Source: Paludibacteraceae bacterium
GTDB taxonomy: Bacteria; Bacteroidota; Bacteroidia; Bacteroidales; Paludibacteraceae
Assembly (NCBI GenBank): GCA_905234025.1
Contig: CAJOFT010000006.1
Coordinates: 7,747 to 40,903 of the forward strand
Direction: 5' to 3'
DNA: 33,157 bases
Position 1 is the stretch's first letter; each line of letters begins with the position of its first letter. The notes under the pieces were generated by a model that saw only the letters and a list, made by a program, of their open reading frames with translations, made no database searches and was not told where the DNA came from. Made by a program: the position numbers and the translations under genes. Positions 25,652 to 33,157 of this stretch are shown in pieces.

Positions 25652-27871
25652 ATGGAAAAAGAAGATATCAAAAAAGCGGTGGAACAAGCCGCAGAGAAAG
25701 CACAGGAACTCGCAGGTAAGGCCGTTGAGAAATTGGCGGAGAAGGCTGCGGAAGTAGCCGAAGAACTGGCAGCTCGCGCAGAGAAAGCCGCAGAGCGTCC
25801 CGAAATGAAAGAAGCCGCCGCTGCTGCCGCAGAGGCTGTGAGAGCCGCAGGCAAAGCAGCCAAAGCTGCCGCCGAAGAAATGGCTGCACCGGCAGACAAG
25901 TCCGCGAAAATAATCACGCCGGAAATGGCGAAGATTCCCGCAGGTCCGCTGGAGAAGAAATGGACAAACTACAAAGACCACCAGAAACTGGTCAATCCCG
26001 CTAACAAACGTCGTCTGGACGTAATCGTTGTCGGAACAGGTCTGGCAGGTGCTTCGGCTGCTGCAACGTTGGCAGAACTCGGATTCAACGTGCTGAACTT
26101 CTGCATTCAGGACAGTCCGCGCCGTGCACACTCCATTGCTGCACAGGGTGGTATCAATGCTGCCAAGAACTACCAGAACGACGGTGACAGCGTTTATCGT
26201 CTGTATTATGACACAATCAAGGGTGGTGACTACCGTGCCCGTGAAGCGAACGTGTATCGTCTGGCAGAGGTAAGTAACAACATCATCGACCAGTGCGTAG
26301 CACAGGGTGTTCCGTTCGCACGCGAATACGGAGGTCTGCTGGACAACCGTTCCTTCGGTGGCGCACAGGTAAGCCGTACATTCTACGCGAAAGGTCAGAC
26401 CGGACAACAGCTGCTCCTCGGCGCATACAGCGCACTCAGCCGCCAAATTGGCAAGGGCAAGGTGAAGATGTACAACCGCCATGAGATGTTGGATATCGTT
26501 ATGATTAAGGACGCGAACGGCGAAGAGCGCGCACGCGGTATCATTGCCCGCAACCTCGTGACTGGTCGCATTGAGCGTTTCTTCGGACACGCGGTTGTTA
26601 TCGCTTCCGGCGGTTACGGAAACACTTTCTTCCTCTCTACCAACGCCATGGCTTCCAACGGCTCGGCTGCAATGCAGATGTACCGTCACGGCGCATATTT
26701 CGCAAATCCCTGCTATGCACAGATTCACCCGACCTGTATCCCGAAGCACGGTGACTTCCAGTCCAAACTGACACTGATGTCGGAGTCTCTCCGTAACGAC
26801 GGACGTATATGGGTTCCGAAGAAACTGGAGGACGCAAAGAAACTGCAAGCCGGTGAAATCAAGGGACGCGATATCCCCGAAGAAGACCGCGACTACTATC
26901 TGGAGCGTCGTTATCCGGCATTCGGTAACCTCGTTCCGCGCGACGTGGCTTCACGTGCCGCCAAAGAGCGCTGCGACAAAGGCTACGGCGTGAACAACAC
27001 CGGTTTGGCTGTGTTCCTCGACTTCAGTGATGCGATCCAGCGTCTCGGAAAAGACGTAGTGGCACAGAAATACGGCAACCTCTTCCAGATGTATGAAAAG
27101 ATCGTGGACGAGAACCCCTACGAGAACCCGATGATGATCTTCCCCGCTATCCACTACACAATGGGTGGTATCTGGGTTGACTACGAGCTCCAAACCTCTG
27201 TCAAAGGTCTCTTCTGCATCGGTGAGGCGAACTTCTCCGACCACGGTGCAAACCGTCTCGGTGCTTCTGCACTGATGCAAGGTCTTGCTGACGGCTACTT
27301 CGTACTGCCTTACACTATCCAGAACTATCTCAGCGACCAGATTGGCGTTCCGCGTATGAGCACTGACCTGCCTGAGTTCGCAGCTGCCGAAAAGGGCGTA
27401 CAGGAGAAGATTGACAAACTCATGAAGATCCAAGGAAAACGCTCTGTGGATAGCATTCACAAGGAACTAGGTCTCGTCATGTGGGACTTCGTTGGAATGG
27501 GACGTACGGCTGAAAGCCTCAAAACCGCTATCAAGAAGATTGACGAAATCAAGAAAGAGTTCTGGAGCAATGTCTATATTCCGGGCGAAGCAGGTGCTTT
27601 GAACAACGAACTGGAGAAAGCACTCCGTCTGGCAGACTTCATCGAAATCGGCAAACTGATGGCGATTGATGCACTGAACCGCGAAGAATCCTGCGGTGGT
27701 CACTTCCGCGAGGAATACCAGACAGAGGAAGGCGAAGCACTCCGTCAGGACGACAAGTTCAGTTATGTTGCTTGCTGGCACTATATGGGCGAGGACAAAG
27801 AACCCGAACTCATCAAGGAGCCGCTTGACTACGAATTCACCGAACGTAAAACCCGTAACTATAAGGCATAA
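25652..27871 (+). CDS. frdA: Fumarate reductase/succinate dehydrogenase flavoprotein subunit with N-terminal helical extension
   Basis: The catalytic subunit interconverts fumarate and succinate. From M92 onward the protein is a standard 648-residue Bacteroides-type FrdA. It shows FAD motif [15 protein letters not shown] (about 125-139), the His for covalent FAD in [11 protein letters not shown] (H160), active-site regions [13 protein letters not shown] and [11 protein letters not shown], and [19 protein letters not shown]. Residues 1-91 are extra: rich in Ala, Glu and Lys, nearly free of aromatic residues, and divisible into 11-residue amphipathic segments. The extension is in frame and has the same codon style as its surroundings, and without it a 284-bp gap would follow frdC. 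ATG 25925 could serve as an internal start giving normal-length FrdA. Confidence 0.95.
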   Translation: MEKEDIKKAVEQAAEKAQELAGKAVEKLAEKAAEVAEELAARAEKAAERPEMKEAAAAAAEAVRAAGKAAKAAAEEMAAPADKSAKIITPEMAKIPAGPLEKKWTNYKDHQKLVNPANKRRLDVIVVGTGLAGASAAATLAELGFNVLNFCIQDSPRRAHSIAAQGGINAAKNYQNDGDSVYRLYYDTIKGGDYRAREANVYRLAEVSNNIIDQCVAQGVPFAREYGGLLDNRSFGGAQVSRTFYAKGQTGQQLLLGAYSALSRQIGKGKVKMYNRHEMLDIVMIKDANGEERARGIIARNLVTGRIERFFGHAVVIASGGYGNTFFLSTNAMASNGSAAMQMYRHGAYFANPCYAQIHPTCIPKHGDFQSKLTLMSESLRNDGRIWVPKKLEDAKKLQAGEIKGRDIPEEDRDYYLERRYPAFGNLVPRDVASRAAKERCDKGYGVNNTGLAVFLDFSDAIQRLGKDVVAQKYGNLFQMYEKIVDENPYENPMMIFPAIHYTMGGIWVDYELQTSVKGLFCIGEANFSDHGANRLGASALMQGLADGYFVLPYTIQNYLSDQIGVPRMSTDLPEFAAAEKGVQEKIDKLMKIQGKRSVDSIHKELGLVMWDFVGMGRTAESLKTAIKKIDEIKKEFWSNVYIPGEAGALNNELEKALRLADFIEIGKLMAIDALNREESCGGHFREEYQTEEGEALRQDDKFSYVACWHYMGEDKEPELIKEPLDYEFTERKTRNYKA

Positions 27872-27873
27872 TT

Positions 27874-28629
27874 ATGGACAGCTACATAAATATTAAAGTG
27901 CGTGTATGGCGCCAAGCAGGCCCCAAAGCACAAGGTCATTTCGAGACCTACGAACTCAATCATATCTTCCAGGGAGCATCGTTCCTTGAGATGATTGATA
28001 TACTCAATGAACAACTCATCGCAGAACACAAAGATCCTATTGCATTCGACCACGATTGTCGTGAGGGTATTTGCGGTATGTGCTCGATGTACGTAAACGG
28101 TCATCCGCACGGACCAGACAGCGCCATTACTACCTGCCAGCTCCACATGCGTAAGTTCCACGACGGCGAGACCATCACCGTGGAGCCGTGGCGTAGCCGT
28201 GCATTCCCTGTAATCAAGGACCTCATGGTTGACCGTCAGGCATATGACAAGATTATGCAGGCAGGCGGCTTTGTTTCTGTGAACACAGGTGGTGTGCCCG
28301 ACGCAAATGCTATTCCTATTCCGAAGCCGGTGGCTGACGAAGCAATGGACGCAGCGTCTTGTATCGGTTGCGGTGCTTGCGCGGCAGCTTGTAAGAACGG
28401 TAGTGCTATGCTCTTCGTGGCAGCGAAGGTTAGCCAGCTTGCTCTTCTTCCGCAAGGAAAGGTCGAAGCTGCACAGCGCGCAAAGAACATGCTCGCCAAG
28501 ATGGACGAACTTGGTTTCGGTAACTGCACGAACACCGGTGCTTGCGCCGCGGAGTGCCCGAAACAGGTCAGCCTGGCAAATATTGCCCGCCTGAACCGCG
28601 AGTTCATCTGCGCGAAGTTTAAAGATTAG
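27874..28629 (+). CDS. frdB: Fumarate reductase/succinate dehydrogenase iron-sulfur subunit
   Basis: FrdB carries electrons between the cytochrome b subunit and the flavoprotein. In 251 residues the [2Fe-2S] ligands are C62, C67, C70 and C88 (CREGICGMC...C). The cysteines for the [4Fe-4S] and [3Fe-4S] clusters are C163, C166, C169 and C173 ([11 protein letters not shown]) and C218, C224 and C228 ([11 protein letters not shown]). All are intact. It starts 2 bp after frdA and closes the operon. Its tandem TAGTAG stop is followed at once by a heptamer repeat and a GC-rich hairpin. Confidence 0.96.
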   Translation: MDSYINIKVRVWRQAGPKAQGHFETYELNHIFQGASFLEMIDILNEQLIAEHKDPIAFDHDCREGICGMCSMYVNGHPHGPDSAITTCQLHMRKFHDGETITVEPWRSRAFPVIKDLMVDRQAYDKIMQAGGFVSVNTGGVPDANAIPIPKPVADEAMDAASCIGCGACAAACKNGSAMLFVAAKVSQLALLPQGKVEAAQRAKNMLAKMDELGFGNCTNTGACAAECPKQVSLANIARLNREFICAKFKD

Positions 28630-28633
28630 TAGT

Positions 28634-28671
28634 CAGTATTCAGCTGTCAGTATTCAGTTGGCAGCTGTCAG
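28634..28671 (+). repeat. Heptamer array after frdB
   Basis: Five in-register heptamers beginning CAG (CAGTATT, CAGCTGT, CAGTATT, CAGTTGG, CAGCTGT) plus a partial CAG follow the TAGTAG stop of frdB. The first four alternate as A-B-A-B' pairs of 14 bp. Confidence 0.88.
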
Positions 28672-28677
28672 AAAGCC

Positions 28678-28702
28678 CGGGAGCGGCTGATTACCGCTCC
28701 CG
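28678..28702 (+). terminator. GC-rich hairpin after the frd operon
   Basis: A perfect 9-bp stem, CGGGAGCGG / CCGCTCCCG, with a 7-nt loop (CTGATTA). No T-run follows, so termination may be inefficient; it may instead protect the 3' end of the frd mRNA. No recognisable promoter lies between it and the next gene. Confidence 0.65.
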
Positions 28703-28730
28703 TAGCACTAAATTATATAACTCAATATTT

Positions 28731-31040
28731 ATGAAACGATTCTTACTTTTATTGTGTACGGTGTGTACACTTTCCGGCTATGCGGCCGAGCAAATTTCTA
28801 TTGCAGATTTTCTTTCAATCAAAAGCACAACGACGGACTACCGTCTGCAGGGTGAAGTGCAGATGATTGCCAATACAACCTACGGCAATTTCTACCTGCG
28901 GGACAACACCGGCTCCATTTATATCTACGGTTTGCTTGATGAAGACGGATATCCAAAGAATTTCGCCTCATTGAATATAGTCGAAGGTGACGTGTTGACG
29001 CTGGAGGGAAAATATACCGAAAAAAATAATGCGCCACGAATTGCCGATGCACAGTATATTTCACACATCAAATCGCCTTGGACACCGGAAGCAATCAGTT
29101 TTGCCGACTTTATTGACCGCAACGATGGTCGGAGATATATACTGAAAGGGACTGTTACCAGTATAGCCGATGCCACTAAAGGTTATTTTTACATCAAAGA
29201 CATCAAAGACGAATCTGCCAGTTTGTATGTTTTCGGCCTGAGCAATTTCAGTAGTTTTGGTGTTGAGGTGGGGGATACAATTACGTTAAAAGGCTGTTAC
29301 GAATTATACGGGACAAAAAATGAAGTAGTTGCTGCCCAGTTTGTCGCGCTTTCTAAATATGTCTGGACCCCCGTGCCTATAGATATCGCTTCGTTTATCG
29401 CAAAGAATGACGGCAATGTGTATATCATTACCGGCAAGGTGACTTCGATTCAAAACTCCGTCAGCGGCAATTTTGTGTTGCAGGATAAAACCGGTTCGCT
29501 GACTATTTGGGGCTTGGTGGACAAAGACAATAACAAGGTCTTCTCCATGTATGACATAGAGAAGGGTGACACTGTATCCGTACAAGGTATATATTATCAC
29601 TATGTCAATGGCGAGGAAGAGAAAGACGAGATTCAGAATGCGCTGTTCCTGTCACATACGATTGTACTGCCGGATGACGGCATTCATTTCCCGGCATCTT
29701 TCCGCAAAGGCTGGGACATGTACATGGGGCAGACGCTGACGTTTAAGGACCCGTTTTATGTGGTGGAAGTGCCTTCGCGTTGGGATTCGCTGACTATCTC
29801 CACCGAGCGGCTGCAGATTCCTGACGAGGTCTCGTATAAGCTGGCTTCCGGAGACTCCACATACTACAAGCAACACGCCGCACGTAATGCCTCCTATAAG
29901 ATTGCACTGAAGGGAATTGGAGATGGCTATTTCAATTCCAATGATTTCCGCTGCGGAGCCGTCCTGTATCCGTTGCGTGCGAAAGTGGTTGGCGAAAGAG
30001 ACCTTGTGCTGGAAGAAGCATTGCCGTTGTATAACTACACCCCGGTAACAACGCCGCCCGATATGCCGGATGCTACCATTAAAGTATGTGGTGCCAATAT
30101 TGAAAACTACTACGTGACGCTGGGGAGTTTCGGTGCGAAGGATGATGCGCAGTTTGCCAATCAGACGAAGAAGATTGCTTCTGCGTTAATCAATATAGAC
30201 GCAGATATCTATGCGCTCTGTGAGCTTGAAAGCTATGACGCCGCTGTCGCAACGCTTGTTGCCAAGATGAACGAACTGGCAGGAACTGACCGTTATGCCT
30301 ATGAGCGAAACGGCTTGCCGGAATATAGCGCTCAATCTGTTGGATTTGTGTACCGCACCGATAAGGTGGCGGTTACTTCCGCTTCGCCGTACTTCCCTTA
30401 TACAGAGGTTCAGTCTCCGGGTTGGAACAAACGACTCATTATGCGGGAGTTCAAAGAACTGAGTTCGGACGAGACGTTTGTTATTAGTATCAATCACCTC
30501 AAGGCAAAGACTTCCGATGGTTGGGTAAGTACGCAATATTCAAACACCACCTACTTGCTGAACGGTTTGGAATATATTACATCTAATAGTTGGTTTGCTA
30601 ATGACCGCGTGCTGATTCTCGGCGACTTCAATAGTTATACGTATGAGGGAACTGTACAACGGATGATTGCCGCTGGTTACAAAGATATTCTGCCGCACGA
30701 TAATCCGTTAGAGGATTATTCATATGTTTACCACGGCGAGACAGGCTATCTTGACCGTGCGTTTGCGTCGGAGGATCTGTTGGAATACATTGTAGATGTA
30801 CGTCCGTATCACGTAAATGCGGATTATCATTATCGTCATGAATATAAGTACGAACCGTCAACACTTTACAGGTATTCAGACCATGACCCGATATTGGTCG
30901 GTATCAATTTTAGTGGAATTACAACAACCACGGACAATATCCAAACAGCCTCACAAGCTGTTAAAGTAATCATAGACGGCACCTTATATATAATAAATAA
31001 TGGCGTACGTTATACAGTAACAGGTTTAGTAGTTGAATAA
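28731..31040 (+). CDS. Secreted protein: three OB-fold-like repeats plus endonuclease/exonuclease/phosphatase domain
   Basis: The 769-residue protein has a signal peptide (MKRFLLLLCTVCTLSGYAAE). Three repeats of about 95 residues follow (roughly 20-112, 113-208, 210-315). Each has the pattern ADFI...YxLxGxVxxIxxxxxGNFYLxDxxGSIYIYGL and then xxGDxxTLxGxY, as in OB-fold nucleic-acid-binding domains. A linker domain is followed by the EEP nuclease fold. Its key residues are N and E in GANIENYY (about 453-460), the Glu of ALCELES, INHLKAK, D-x-N in ILGDFNSY (about 630) and SDHDP (about 716). All expected catalytic positions are present. It ends in KVIIDGTLYIINNG and YTVTGLVVE. It probably degrades extracellular nucleic acid, though EEP members also cleave phospholipids or sugar phosphates. 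Confidence 0.88.
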   Translation: MKRFLLLLCTVCTLSGYAAEQISIADFLSIKSTTTDYRLQGEVQMIANTTYGNFYLRDNTGSIYIYGLLDEDGYPKNFASLNIVEGDVLTLEGKYTEKNNAPRIADAQYISHIKSPWTPEAISFADFIDRNDGRRYILKGTVTSIADATKGYFYIKDIKDESASLYVFGLSNFSSFGVEVGDTITLKGCYELYGTKNEVVAAQFVALSKYVWTPVPIDIASFIAKNDGNVYIITGKVTSIQNSVSGNFVLQDKTGSLTIWGLVDKDNNKVFSMYDIEKGDTVSVQGIYYHYVNGEEEKDEIQNALFLSHTIVLPDDGIHFPASFRKGWDMYMGQTLTFKDPFYVVEVPSRWDSLTISTERLQIPDEVSYKLASGDSTYYKQHAARNASYKIALKGIGDGYFNSNDFRCGAVLYPLRAKVVGERDLVLEEALPLYNYTPVTTPPDMPDATIKVCGANIENYYVTLGSFGAKDDAQFANQTKKIASALINIDADIYALCELESYDAAVATLVAKMNELAGTDRYAYERNGLPEYSAQSVGFVYRTDKVAVTSASPYFPYTEVQSPGWNKRLIMREFKELSSDETFVISINHLKAKTSDGWVSTQYSNTTYLLNGLEYITSNSWFANDRVLILGDFNSYTYEGTVQRMIAAGYKDILPHDNPLEDYSYVYHGETGYLDRAFASEDLLEYIVDVRPYHVNADYHYRHEYKYEPSTLYRYSDHDPILVGINFSGITTTTDNIQTASQAVKVIIDGTLYIINNGVRYTVTGLVVE

Positions 31041-31052
31041 ATTAGTAAAACC

Positions 31053-33059
31053 ATGAAAAAGTTATTCCTTCTTTTATGTGCCACGTGCACGATGTCAGCT
31101 TTTGCCGCTGATTTGATTACCATTGCAGAGTTTGTCTCAAACGCCGATGGCGCAACCACTTATCGTCTGACAGGTGAAGTGCAAAACATCAAAAATACTA
31201 CGTTCGGCAACTTCTACCTGAAGGACGAAACGGGTTCCATCTATATATACGGATTGCTTGACGCAAACGGCAAAACCAAGCAGTTCGCTTACATGGACAT
31301 CGCGGAAGGCGACATACTGACTTTGGAGGGTGTCTATTCTGTTTATGGCAGTAGCCCGCAAATTAAGGACGCGCAGTATATCTCACATACGAAAAATTCC
31401 TGGGTACCTGTTCCGAAAACCATTGCCGAGGTAATCGAACTCAATGACGGCAAGCGCTATATTCTTACAGGTGCCGTCACGGAAATTACGGATGTGACAT
31501 ACGGCAATTTCTATATGCAGGATGCTTCGGGCGAGACCCAAGTGCTGGTTTATGGCATGAACAAGGACGAGAACGATGTGGGGATAGTATTTGCCAACTT
31601 GGCGCTTGAGGTGGGCGATTCGGTCACGTTGTCAGGCGTGTATGAATTATATGGCGGAACAACGAAGGAAATCACCAGCCCAAAATACATCAGCCATAAA
31701 CATATGGGCGAATCGGTTGACCCGCAGAGAGAGGTGGTGGACTTCGCAAAGGACTTTGCTGACGGTTGGGACAATTGGATCGGAAAGGAACTCCATTTTT
31801 CCAACCCGTTCTATGTCAGCAGCACCTATACAAACGAAATGGCGTATATACGCTTGCGCGCACCGGAAGAGTACGGTGAAGAAGGCACAGAGGAATATAC
31901 TAAAGCAGAGGAACACAATATATGGGCGAACTGTGTTTTGTCTGGCTTGTCTTTCAAGGAGGGTGCACGTCCGGGAACCGTGGTGAGCGGATTGGATGCC
32001 AAAGTCACTTCGGCGAATTGCTTGGAGGCATTGAATATTCCTACCATTGAGTATAACGACCTGCCTACGGTACGTCCCGATTTGGGCAAAGCCGATTTGG
32101 TGGTTTGCGCCGCAAACATCGAGAACTATTTTGCAACGCTGGACATCGGCTACAGCGGTATTGCCAAAGACGAGGAGCAGTTGGAGGTGCAAACGACAAA
32201 GATTTCTACGGCACTCTTCCACATGGATGCGGATATATATGCACTCTGCGAGGTGGAAGAAGGACCTGTTGCGGCTACGATGTTGGTTAATGCGCTGAAC
32301 ACATTGGCTGGCGAAGACAGATACGATTGGGTGGATGAGGGTTATCCGACGTACAAATCCATTATGGTGTGCTATATCTACCGCAAGGACAAAGTCAAAC
32401 CCTATGGCAAGTACATGACGCCGTATTCTTACAACACGGCGATGAAATACCGCGAGGCGATTCAGTGCTTCGAGTCCTTGAAGAACCATGAGCGTTTCAA
32501 TCTGTCGCTGAACCACTTTTTTGCCAAACTCAGCAAAACGGATGAGGACAGACAGGAGAATATGCAGAAACTCATTGACCAACTGCCTGCCGCAGAGAAG
32601 CTTGATCCCGATGTGTTGGTGGTCGGTGACTTGAACGGCTATACCAATGAGGAATCGAACCTCATGCTTACGCGCGACAAGAAATATGTGGACCTGCTTA
32701 TGAAGTATGACCCGCAGGGATATAGTTACGTCTATGGCGGAAAGGTCGGCTATTTGGATCATGCGTTTGCCAATTCAACTATGGCGAAGCAGGTGACGAA
32801 AGCGCTGCCTTATCACCTCAATGCGGACACGGATTATGGTTATGAGTTCAAATATGGAAACCAATCTATGTACCGCTACTCCGACCATGACCCGCTTCTT
32901 ATTGGTCTGAAACTGGGGCAAAGTGCTCCGGGTCCGGAAGAAGGATTGGATGACGTGCAGGCTGTAACGCCGCAAGTTGTCAAGGTGATGATTGACGGAC
33001 ACCTATATATTATTAATAATGGCATCCGTTACACTGTTACCGGTCAGAGGGTGGAGTAA
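31053..33059 (+). CDS. Secreted protein: two OB-fold-like repeats plus endonuclease/exonuclease/phosphatase domain (tandem paralogue)
   Basis: The 668-residue product is a paralogue of the preceding gene, 12 bp downstream. The signal peptide (MKKLFLLLCATCTMSAFAAD), first OB repeat and C-terminal motif (KVMIDGHLYIINNG then YTVTGQRVE) align almost residue for residue. It has two OB-like repeats instead of three. The EEP residues are present: AANIENYF, ALCEVEEG, LNHFFAKL, DLN in VVGDLNGYT (about 525) and YSDHDPLLIG (about 609). The domain between repeats and nuclease (KDFADGWDNWIGKELHFSNP) has a counterpart in the paralogue. The two are likely co-transcribed and exported by the same route. An octamer array starts at its stop codon. 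Confidence 0.88.
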   Translation: MKKLFLLLCATCTMSAFAADLITIAEFVSNADGATTYRLTGEVQNIKNTTFGNFYLKDETGSIYIYGLLDANGKTKQFAYMDIAEGDILTLEGVYSVYGSSPQIKDAQYISHTKNSWVPVPKTIAEVIELNDGKRYILTGAVTEITDVTYGNFYMQDASGETQVLVYGMNKDENDVGIVFANLALEVGDSVTLSGVYELYGGTTKEITSPKYISHKHMGESVDPQREVVDFAKDFADGWDNWIGKELHFSNPFYVSSTYTNEMAYIRLRAPEEYGEEGTEEYTKAEEHNIWANCVLSGLSFKEGARPGTVVSGLDAKVTSANCLEALNIPTIEYNDLPTVRPDLGKADLVVCAANIENYFATLDIGYSGIAKDEEQLEVQTTKISTALFHMDADIYALCEVEEGPVAATMLVNALNTLAGEDRYDWVDEGYPTYKSIMVCYIYRKDKVKPYGKYMTPYSYNTAMKYREAIQCFESLKNHERFNLSLNHFFAKLSKTDEDRQENMQKLIDQLPAAEKLDPDVLVVGDLNGYTNEESNLMLTRDKKYVDLLMKYDPQGYSYVYGGKVGYLDHAFANSTMAKQVTKALPYHLNADTDYGYEFKYGNQSMYRYSDHDPLLIGLKLGQSAPGPEEGLDDVQAVTPQVVKVMIDGHLYIINNGIRYTVTGQRVE

Positions 33060-33157
33060 ATGAAAAAATGCGAAAATGAGTAAATGAGAAAATGAGTAAA
33101 TGAGAAAATGTGTAAATGAGAAAATGTGTAAATGAGAAAATGTGTAAATGAGAAAAT
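33053..33157 (+). repeat. Octamer array (TGAGAAAA/TGTGTAAA) running off the window end
   Basis: Twelve octamers in exact register fill 33061-33156, preceded by a degenerate unit, GGAGTAAA (33053-33060), that includes the stop codon of the last gene. The later units alternate TGAGAAAA with TGTGTAAA, giving a 16-bp higher-order period. The array is truncated by the window edge, so its real length is unknown. With a period of 8, TGA and TAA occur in all three frames. Confidence 0.93.

Noticed and set aside
25637-26848. 403-codon frame antisense to frdA
   Set aside because: frdA is unambiguous here; the long opposite frame results from its biased codon use.
1-33157. Mobile element, prophage or defence island
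   Set aside because: No integrase, transposase, recombinase, phage, restriction or toxin-antitoxin gene is visible, and the content is core metabolism and envelope genes.

Overview
This window reads as chromosome from a strictly or facultatively anaerobic member of the Bacteroidales (Bacteroidota). The evidence is direct. Eight promoters fit the phylum-specific pattern TTTG, 20 bp, TANNTTTG. There is a three-subunit fumarate reductase of the Bacteroides type, a TamL-like Omp85 lipoprotein, a BspA-type leucine-rich-repeat protein, and secreted proteins that share a short C-terminal motif resembling a type IX secretion signal. Almost all of it is ordinary, densely packed chromosome. I see no integrase, transposase, phage gene or CRISPR array.

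Layout. 1-2664 (+): the end of an M16 peptidase, the GTPase Era and a membrane-anchored M23 peptidase. 2661-6856 (-): a Crp/Fnr regulator, L-aspartate oxidase (NadB) and a BspA-like LRR protein. 7075-13624 (+): a large secreted protein with an Ig-like domain, a small membrane-anchored protein, two tandem paralogous acyl-CoA/AMP ligases and type III pantothenate kinase (CoaX), tightly coupled. 13625-14356: repeat arrays, a terminator, tRNA-Lys(CTT) on the minus strand and the gyrA promoter. 14357-21540 (+): gyrA, then a chain of overlapping genes (TPR protein, RuvX/YqgF, peptide deformylase, MntP, DUF3109 protein, CinA). 21541-23841 (-): TamL-like protein. 24261-24767 (+): a small gene of unknown function. 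24933-28629 (+): frdCAB. 28731-33059 (+): two tandem secreted OB-fold/endonuclease-exonuclease-phosphatase proteins.

How the genes fit together. The fumarate reductase operon implies anaerobic fumarate respiration, and NadB makes iminoaspartate for NAD synthesis. The two acyl ligases sit next to CoaX, an enzyme of CoA synthesis, so the cluster links CoA supply to acyl activation. The final pair of nucleases probably degrades extracellular nucleic acid or phosphoesters.

The most unusual signal lies between the genes. Seven intergenic gaps hold short tandem arrays with units of 7, 8 or 11 bp (one is a 7+8 alternation). The unit sequence is mostly locus-specific, copies keep exact register, and several arrays alternate two variants (A-B-A-B). 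Four arrays start at or one base after a stop codon, and two of those run right up to the next start codon. One octamer family (TGAGAAAA/TGAGTAAA) occurs at two distant loci. A second unusual feature is a 91-residue Ala/Glu/Lys-rich helical extension on the fumarate reductase flavoprotein.
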